From Psychrobacter pygoscelis (GTDB lineage Bacteria > Pseudomonadota > Gammaproteobacteria > Pseudomonadales > Moraxellaceae), in contig NZ_RQRU01000002.1 of NCBI RefSeq assembly GCF_004335015.1, forward strand, positions 62,001 through 126,000: a stretch of DNA of 64,000 nt, read 5' to 3'. The translations under genes and the position numbers were made by a program. The notes below the pieces were generated by a model, which made no database searches, was not told the origin of the DNA, and was given only the letters and a program-made list of their open reading frames with translations. Below, piece after piece: positions 59,002 to 64,000 of this stretch (positions are counted from its first letter, which is position 1; each line of letters opens with the position of its first letter).

Positions 59002-59928
59002 ATGAATAGCATCGCAGTAATATCGGGCTGGATCGGAAAGACTTTTGCAATTTGGGCGTTGCTGAGTGCCGTTTTAGGGTTCATCTTTCCTGAACTCTTT
59101 GCTTCCCTAGCCCCATTGATCGTTCCTATCTTGGGTATTATCATGTTTGGTATGGGCATGACCCTCAAGACCGATGACTTTGTAGAGATTGTCAAACGCC
59201 CAAAACTGGTCTTAGTAGGATTATTTGCACAGTTCATCTTAATGCCATTAATCGCCTATCTTTTGACGGTAGTGTTTAATCTAGATCCCTTACTGGCTAT
59301 AGGCGTCATTTTAGTCGGCTGCTGTCCTGGTGGTACCTCAAGTAACGTCATTACTTTTTTGGCCAAAGGCGATGTAGCGTTAAGCGTGGCTATTACTTCC
59401 ATCTCCACCCTCCTCGCACCAGTATTGACTCCACTGTTATTAAAGCTGCTTGCAGGTCAATTAATCGATATTGACGTCGCCAGTATGATGTTGTCAATTT
59501 TCAAAATGGTCATTCTGCCTATTGTACTGGGTATCATCGTTAACCGATTGCTAGGCAAAAAAGTCGAAGTCGCCATCAACATACTGCCGATGATCTCAGT
59601 ACTGGGTATTGCAATGATTATCGCGGCTGTCGTTGCCGTATCAAAAGACACTATTCTTACCAGTGGCTTCCTAGTATTTATTGTCGTCGCCCTACATAAC
59701 CTCATAGGCTACACCTTAGGTTACGTCATCGCCCGCATCGCTGGCTTTACCGAGATGCAGCGACGCGCCATTATGATCGAAGTTGGTATGCAGAACTCTG
59801 GGCTTGGTGCTGCGCTTGCCGCCACTTACTTTAACCCTGCCGCCGGTCTACCCAGTGCCGTATTCAGTGTCTGGCATAACTTTAGCGGCGCGCTAGTGGC
59901 AAACATCTGTACAAGAAAAGATAGATAG
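59002..59928 (+). CDS. Bile acid:sodium symporter family protein (BASS)
   Basis: 308-residue inner-membrane transporter with about nine to ten hydrophobic segments. Family signatures: PIVLGIIMFGMGMTLK-like start (IVPILGIIMFGMGMTL), GVILVGCCPGGTSSNVITFLAKGDVALSV with the Na+-site Asn/Ser/Thr, and the late EVGMQNSGLGAALA. Bacterial BASS proteins move Na+ with organic acids such as pantoate or keto acids; substrate not readable here. Monocistronic. Confidence 0.92.
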   Translation: MNSIAVISGWIGKTFAIWALLSAVLGFIFPELFASLAPLIVPILGIIMFGMGMTLKTDDFVEIVKRPKLVLVGLFAQFILMPLIAYLLTVVFNLDPLLAIGVILVGCCPGGTSSNVITFLAKGDVALSVAITSISTLLAPVLTPLLLKLLAGQLIDIDVASMMLSIFKMVILPIVLGIIVNRLLGKKVEVAINILPMISVLGIAMIIAAVVAVSKDTILTSGFLVFIVVALHNLIGYTLGYVIARIAGFTEMQRRAIMIEVGMQNSGLGAALAATYFNPAAGLPSAVFSVWHNFSGALVANICTRKDR

Positions 59929-59962
59929 CTGTAACTATAATGAGTCAAGACCAAGTAGCTTG

Positions 59963-60928
59963 TTAGCGCCCCCACACCGGCGAGCGAACCATCGCGCCCG
60001 ACTTACTAGAGATGGTATAACTGGCCCCACCGTTTAGTGAGCGGATAACTAGGCTACCATTGCCTTGCGGATTTCGTATTGGATAGACCGCATACAGACC
60101 ACTAGGCGACAATCTGGCAGGCTCATCAACACCTGTATCAGCTAGATTGCTCACTTGACCAGAGGCGAGATTCAATACCGCCGCTTGACGACCATTTAGA
60201 TAGCCAATCTTGCTACCATCCAAGCTTAGCTGTGGGCTGGCCGCATAGCTGCTTGTAGGAATGCGGCTGGCCTGCCCGGTGGCAAAGGTATAGCGGTACA
60301 GCTGCGGCCTACCAGCGCGGGCTTTATCACTGACATAGACAAAGCTGCGCCCATCAGCGGCATAGCTCGGTTGCACTTCGGTACTGGATAAAGTAGTCAG
60401 CTGGGTGCTGCTACCGTCATTTAGATTCAACTCATAAATATCGGCATTGCCGCCTACGGTCGAGCTATATAGCAGCTTGCTGCCATCGGCAGAAAATGAC
60501 GGGGACAAATTGCTACCTGCAGCATTAACCACCTTAGTGGCGGTTTTGCTAACTAGATCATAAATATAGATAAATGGGTAGCTGCTGGTGGTCTGCACAC
60601 TGTAAGCCAGCTTACGACCATCTGTAGACCACGTCGGTGCGTAGATATAACCATTAACTGAAGTAATAAGCTGGCGCTCACTGCCATCAGGCCTTATGGT
60701 ATAAAGTGCCGAGTATTTATTCGTCCCTGCGCCCTGCTCTTCAACATAAGCTATCTGCCCCTGCCGATCGACAGCAGGCATAGCTGCTATCAAGCTAGGA
60801 TTGATGGTTGGGTTAATGCTAGCTTGCGACGTGGTGGTATTAATGGTGGCGCAGCCTGACGCCATGGTGATAAAAAGTGTCAAGCTAGCGGCTTTAAATA
60901 GTGAAGAATACATCTGGGAATTACGCAT
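59963..60928 (-). CDS. TolB-like beta-propeller lipoprotein
   Basis: 321 residues. Lipobox ASGC (Cys26) after a signal peptide, then about five to six WD40-like PD40 blades (SWSTDGRKLAYSV, SPSFSADGSKLLYSS, QPSYAADGRSFVYVS, PQLSLDGSKIGYL, ARLSPSGLYAVYP). It resembles the C-terminal propeller of TolB but lacks the N-terminal TolB domain and is not beside tolA or pal, so it is a paralogue. The start (60928) has no strong ribosome site; an ATG five codons later is an alternative. Confidence 0.88.
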   Translation of the reverse strand: MRNSQMYSSLFKAASLTLFITMASGCATINTTTSQASINPTINPSLIAAMPAVDRQGQIAYVEEQGAGTNKYSALYTIRPDGSERQLITSVNGYIYAPTWSTDGRKLAYSVQTTSSYPFIYIYDLVSKTATKVVNAAGSNLSPSFSADGSKLLYSSTVGGNADIYELNLNDGSSTQLTTLSSTEVQPSYAADGRSFVYVSDKARAGRPQLYRYTFATGQASRIPTSSYAASPQLSLDGSKIGYLNGRQAAVLNLASGQVSNLADTGVDEPARLSPSGLYAVYPIRNPQGNGSLVIRSLNGGASYTISSKSGAMVRSPVWGR

Positions 60929-61011
60929 ATAATGACCATTTTTATTATCGAATAATATTTTTAATATAATGGACTTACATTATTAAAGCGATAGTTATTA
61001 TGGTTAATTTA

Positions 61012-61041
61012 GCATAAAAAAACACCCCACTTAGGAGGTGT
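61012..61041 (-). terminator. Terminator after the META-domain gene
   Basis: On the minus strand an ACACC.../...GGTGT stem with one bulge is followed by seven T residues, about 130 bases after the stop codon. Confidence 0.7.
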
Positions 61042-61173
61042 CTTATTGCCGATTACCAGCACCTTTTATCACAGTCGTCTATGACAATTAACGGCTCTAT
61101 GACAAGCGACATTTACTAAAATCTGCCTAGCTGGCTTAGCAAAGAAATAGGCCAAGGGGCTATCTTATTTAGC

Positions 61174-61677
61174 TTATTTAGCGATAGCTTTGAAATGGGC
61201 GACGTGATTAGGACCTTGAATAGTTAGCATCTCAGGCTGATTGCCACGTTTTGATACGCTGTATTTGCCCTGTACTACGGCCATAGTAGCTCTATCAAAC
61301 TGCTCTTGCGGCTCTGGGCAGAGCATCTTGGTACTGATGCTATTACTCAGCTCGACACCACCGTTACGGATATCGTAGGCAGCACTTAGATTATTACAGG
61401 TATTCATAAAGGCTACGCGGTTGGCATTGCCATCAGTCATGAAGTTGAGGACAAGCGGCTTAGCAGGATTGTAAAACAATGAGCTAATTTTGCTGCCATC
61501 AGTGCGCTTGGCATCAACAAGCTGCCAGTTATAAGACTGTAGCAATTTTGAGTTGATAGTTACGTATTGGGCAGGCGCTTGTGTAGCCGTACTAGACGCC
61601 TGTGGTGTAGTCTGACAACCTGTTAGCGCGCCTACTGTGATAGTGGCCGTAAGTAATGCCGTGGTTAACTTTTTCAT
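61174..61677 (-). CDS. META-domain (HslJ-like) lipoprotein
   Basis: 167 residues from the ATG giving MKKLTT, which has AAGGAG upstream; an earlier codon (61746) would add 23 residues that are not a signal peptide. Lipobox LTGC follows the hydrophobic stretch. The META fold is seen in SYNWQLVDAKRTDG, LVLNFMTDGNANRVAFMNTCNNLSAAYDI and a late MLTIQGPNHVAHF; in HslJ this family is linked to heat shock and novobiocin resistance. A Cys pair (NTCNN and KMLCPEP) could form a disulphide. Confidence 0.85.
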   Translation of the reverse strand: MKKLTTALLTATITVGALTGCQTTPQASSTATQAPAQYVTINSKLLQSYNWQLVDAKRTDGSKISSLFYNPAKPLVLNFMTDGNANRVAFMNTCNNLSAAYDIRNGGVELSNSISTKMLCPEPQEQFDRATMAVVQGKYSVSKRGNQPEMLTIQGPNHVAHFKAIAK

Positions 61678-62336
61678 AATCACTCCTTTATAAAATAAAA
61701 ATCTCAAAGAATTATTTATAGTCAATCCTATTTGAAACCGACACATAAAAGAGTAGCTGGCATAAAGTTACTGGCTAGAAGCCATAACATGACTGAGGCG
61801 GGCGTAACTTCATCCCAACGACTCTAGGTCAAATCCAAAATGGATTGACGATACACCATAGATACTCTTTGTTATCTCACAAACCTTCTGAAAAACTTCT
61901 CGCAACATAGCAATCTCGCTTACTTTAGACAGTCAATCATCCAGCTAAAGCGTTACTACTATTCAAGGGTATTATGTTTAAAAATATGTTTAAAAAGATG
62001 CTGTGTGGTAAAAGTTAGCAAGAAAGATTCGAGTTATTTATAGTGTTAATTTATAAAGGATATTATGAGTGTCGCAATCCTTAATGTCATGGTAGTTATC
62101 TAAGCTGATAGGTCAAAATTTGTTCACCACCTTAGGTGTTTTGCTACATTGCCTTGTCAGTTTCTTAATAATCTGCTAGCAGAATAAAGCAGGTTATTTA
62201 TTAGAGTAATTAGAATATAACCATTAAAAATAGCAAAACCCCGCCATCAATATGACGACGAGGTTTTAAGACAAAGCTTTAAATGGTTGGGGCTAATGAA
62301 CGCTAAGTAAATTTATCTATGGTAGTCGTTGTTAAG
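61678..62336. other. Intergenic region between lipA and the META gene
   Basis: 659 bases. A 33-codon minus-strand frame (about 61800-61905, MLREVFQKVCEITKSIYG) has plausible composition but no ribosome site or recognised family. The lipA terminator (62230-62268) lies here. Otherwise nothing identified. Confidence 0.4.
62230..62268 (-). terminator. Terminator of lipA
   Basis: AAAACC-T-CG paired with CG-G-GGTTTT, extended by TCGTCA/TGATGG, about 70 bases after the lipA stop on the minus strand; ends in TTTTGCTATTTTT. Confidence 0.65.
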
Positions 62337-63377
62337 TTAATAGCCCGCGTTTTTTAAGCGATTTACGTGGTTGCGATAGACCGTCAACGGGTTGGTCTCA
62401 CGCCATGAAGTCATGCCAAGCAGCTGATTGATACTGTCCAAATGGTTCATTCGGTAATCATCACGAATGACAAAGCCCACACGACTCGAACAAGGGGTCA
62501 CAAAACCATCGTTCGCCTCACCTTCATGAGTTTTACCAAGCAATGTCAAAAGATAATCGCTGGGATCAAGGGCGTTGGTAAATGTCTGACTGCCTGACCA
62601 AGAGTAATAACCAACGCCATTGAGGACGTTATTAGTAGGCGGCATACCACAATAAGAGCTAGGTATCGGTGCTGGGTACTTCTTATTGAACGCCAGATTA
62701 CTTGCTGTAGAGGTAGTCGCTGCGACATTTCTCACATTTTGCTCTTGCAATTGGTCCAAGGGCACTGCTGATAGCGCGTCCAATGACAACCCAACAGCTA
62801 CTAGGCTGGCTTCGAATACTTTAGTGCCAAACTTATTGGGCGTATTGTCATTCTCTAAAGTTTCAACAGCAAAGTCAGCGGTTTTGGTGCCCTGATGGGG
62901 GGTCGATACTGTGGTTACAGAGGCGATCTTGTCTGCTGCAACAGTAGCTACATAGCGACTATCAAAGCCACCTTGACTATGACCTACTAGATTGACCTTG
63001 CCGGAGTCCATAAGTGCTTCAATCGTTCGGACTTGCTGCAGCAACTGCTCACCGCGAACCTCAGAGGAGTTCACAGAAGAGGTCTTGGTCGTAAAGACGG
63101 TAGTCCCGTTTTTCATTAGGACCTGCGGCACGCCATTGAAATAGTCTAACGTGTTTAGCAATCGGTTCCAGCCCAAAAAGCCATGAGCCATAACGATAGG
63201 ATACTTGGTAGCACCATAATCAGAGTGGGAGTCTGTACTATCGATCTTGCTGCAACCATGAGGGGTGTTGCAATTGTAATAACTGCTCGCCTGGGCCATT
63301 GGAGCAGCCATGATGCCGATGGCTAGTAGAGTTGAGCTGGCCGTGAATAAGCGCAGAGCATTGCTAAGACTTCTCAT
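62337..63377 (-). CDS. lipA: Secreted triacylglycerol lipase, family I
   Basis: 346-residue lipase. Signal peptide ends at AQA (residue 30). Oxyanion-hole motif AHGFLGW (64-70), nucleophile Ser134 in GHSQGG, catalytic Asp290 (EANDGFV) and His312 (NHLDSINQ) are all present; a conserved Cys pair (Cys243 and Cys296) could form the family disulphide. The pentapeptide has Gln where most family I lipases have His. Such lipases need the foldase LipB in the periplasm; the preceding gene fits. Secreted by the type II system, not encoded here. Confidence 0.93.
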   Translation of the reverse strand: MRSLSNALRLFTASSTLLAIGIMAAPMAQASSYYNCNTPHGCSKIDSTDSHSDYGATKYPIVMAHGFLGWNRLLNTLDYFNGVPQVLMKNGTTVFTTKTSSVNSSEVRGEQLLQQVRTIEALMDSGKVNLVGHSQGGFDSRYVATVAADKIASVTTVSTPHQGTKTADFAVETLENDNTPNKFGTKVFEASLVAVGLSLDALSAVPLDQLQEQNVRNVAATTSTASNLAFNKKYPAPIPSSYCGMPPTNNVLNGVGYYSWSGSQTFTNALDPSDYLLTLLGKTHEGEANDGFVTPCSSRVGFVIRDDYRMNHLDSINQLLGMTSWRETNPLTVYRNHVNRLKNAGY

Positions 63378-63855
63378 ACAACATCCTTATTAACATTAGA
63401 GAAAGAAAAGAGAATGAATCACGTTAGACTAGCGTGATTTAACATAACATTGCAAATCACCCAGTTTGGCTGAGTAGTCATTCTCGGCGGTTGTAATCTG
63501 CAAGATATACTGAGTTTGTGATTAATATCGATTATTTAGAAGGAGTTAGAGGCCATCTTAATTTGAGGCAACTTGCGCATTAGCGATACTAGGACAGTTA
63601 AACTTTTTTTACATTTGCTACCAAATAACTGGAGCTGACTGCTCTAGCCTCAGTTATTTGTTGATTGTAAGGTCATTAGACTAGTCCCAGTCATTCATCT
63701 AATGCCTGAGTTTTATTATTAGTTGGCTAGGACTGAGAACATAGCTTAGTAATAATCGCAGATTTCACCCATAAAAAATCCAGCTAACATAGTCAGCTGG
63801 ATTAAAAGAGTCGTGTTAAAAGTGGCCTATATAGGCAGTTGATAAACAGTCGCTA
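63378..63855. other. Gap between the probable foldase gene and lipA
   Basis: 478 bases. Holds a strong minus-strand terminator at 63773-63803 and presumably the lipA promoter. The gap and terminator show lipA is not simply read through from the gene before it. No frame seen. Confidence 0.45.
63773..63803 (-). terminator. Terminator of the gene preceding lipA
   Basis: AATCCAGCT and AGCTGGATT form a nine-base stem with a nine-base loop; on the minus strand six T residues follow, 50 bases after the stop. Confidence 0.85.
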
Positions 63856-64000
63856 TTACTGACTATTACTGGCTAAGGATTCTTTCAATGCCGCATAGCC
63901 TGTCAGCCTTTTTCGCTCTAGCTCATTAAAGTAATGGCTTTCAAGTGACGCTATCTGCTCGCGCGCATTGGCTTCACCGCCCATTTTGTGAATTAACGCT
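63856..64000 (-). CDS. C-terminal end of a probable lipase foldase (partial)
   Basis: Only the last 47 codons are inside the window, ending in TAA. The sequence is a charged amphipathic helix (EANAREQIASLESHYFNELE, RKRLTGYAALKESL) of the sort that closes LipB/Lif foldases, which have long extended helices ending in R-x3-F-x3-E-x2-RL patterns. Its place just upstream of lipA on the same strand matches Acinetobacter lipB-lipA. Identification is inferred from context; the N-terminal membrane anchor is beyond the window. Confidence 0.5.
   Translation of the reverse strand, partial: ALIHKMGGEANAREQIASLESHYFNELERKRLTGYAALKESLASNSQ

Noticed and set aside
59963..60928. Calling the propeller lipoprotein TolB itself
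   Set aside because: It lacks the N-terminal TolB domain, has a lipobox and is not in a tol-pal cluster.
61800..61905. 33-codon minus-strand frame as a transposase fragment
   Set aside because: Composition is plausible, but no catalytic motif, inverted repeats or match to a known family could be seen.

Overview
The window reads as a chromosomal segment of a Moraxellaceae gammaproteobacterium, most likely Psychrobacter. This rests on gene content and order (mreBCD-maf-rng; gatCAB; trpF/trpB/trpA-accD-folC-SPOR protein; a cold-type secreted lipase with its foldase), moderate GC and long AT-rich intergenic gaps. The genus is inferred, not proven. Most of the window is ordinary core genome; the accessory interest lies at about 12-20 kb, 32-35 kb and 51-58 kb.

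Layout. 0-6.1 kb: a lipoprotein, then the minus-strand cell-shape and RNA operon mreB-mreC-mreD-maf-rng. 7.2-11 kb: gatC-gatA-gatB (tRNA-dependent amidotransferase), a small membrane protein, tRNA-Pro(GGG) and a strong terminator. 11-12.3 kb: an AI-2E/PerM-type membrane protein. 12.3-19.7 kb: an 1800-residue autotransporter whose passenger carries two complete PAP2-type acid phosphatase modules in tandem, followed by a 19-fold Gly-Ala-Thr collagen-like stalk and a beta-barrel. It is preceded by a PhoB-box-like element and followed by a TPR glycosyltransferase. 19.9-21.5 kb: DUF1853 and DUF2726 proteins. 21.8-30 kb: minus-strand trpF, trpB, trpA, accD, folC and a LysM/SPOR envelope protein, with a decayed gene between trpB and trpA. 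30-31.7 kb: a photolyase. 32-34.5 kb: a three-gene signalling module (unknown protein with a degenerate receiver-like N-terminus, Ras-like GTPase, Roadblock/LC7 protein) resembling part of an actinobacterial conservon. 35.6-41.7 kb: DUF4230 protein, proS, queF, a gene remnant and an ABC-2 exporter. 42.5-48.4 kb: cytochrome c5-like protein, tRNA-Arg(CCG), SMR efflux protein, sirtuin deacylase and a lemA-TPM-TPM operon. 49.3-55.7 kb: an AGCS alanine symporter, a fasciclin pseudogene and metH. 55.7-58.9 kb: an accessory islet with a VapBC-type module (toxin frameshifted), a second degenerate copy of the metH 3' end, an AT-rich DUF4238 gene, and a glycosyltransferase whose start lies inside a 12-bp tandem repeat. 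59-64 kb: bile-acid-type symporter, TolB-like and META-domain lipoproteins, lipase lipA and the 3' end of its probable foldase gene.

How the genes fit together. The strongest candidate for something new is the phosphatase autotransporter locus: a surface-displayed two-headed phosphatase on a repeat stalk, with a phosphate-starvation-type promoter signature and a neighbouring glycosyltransferase that could modify the Thr-rich stalk. The second is the GTPase/Roadblock module. The third is the metH-tail islet, where the direct repeats record how a toxin-antitoxin pair entered the chromosome and where the toxin has since decayed. Three gene remnants in supposed intergenic DNA (27.0-27.35, 39.6-39.8 and 51.0-51.5 kb) show active gene loss.
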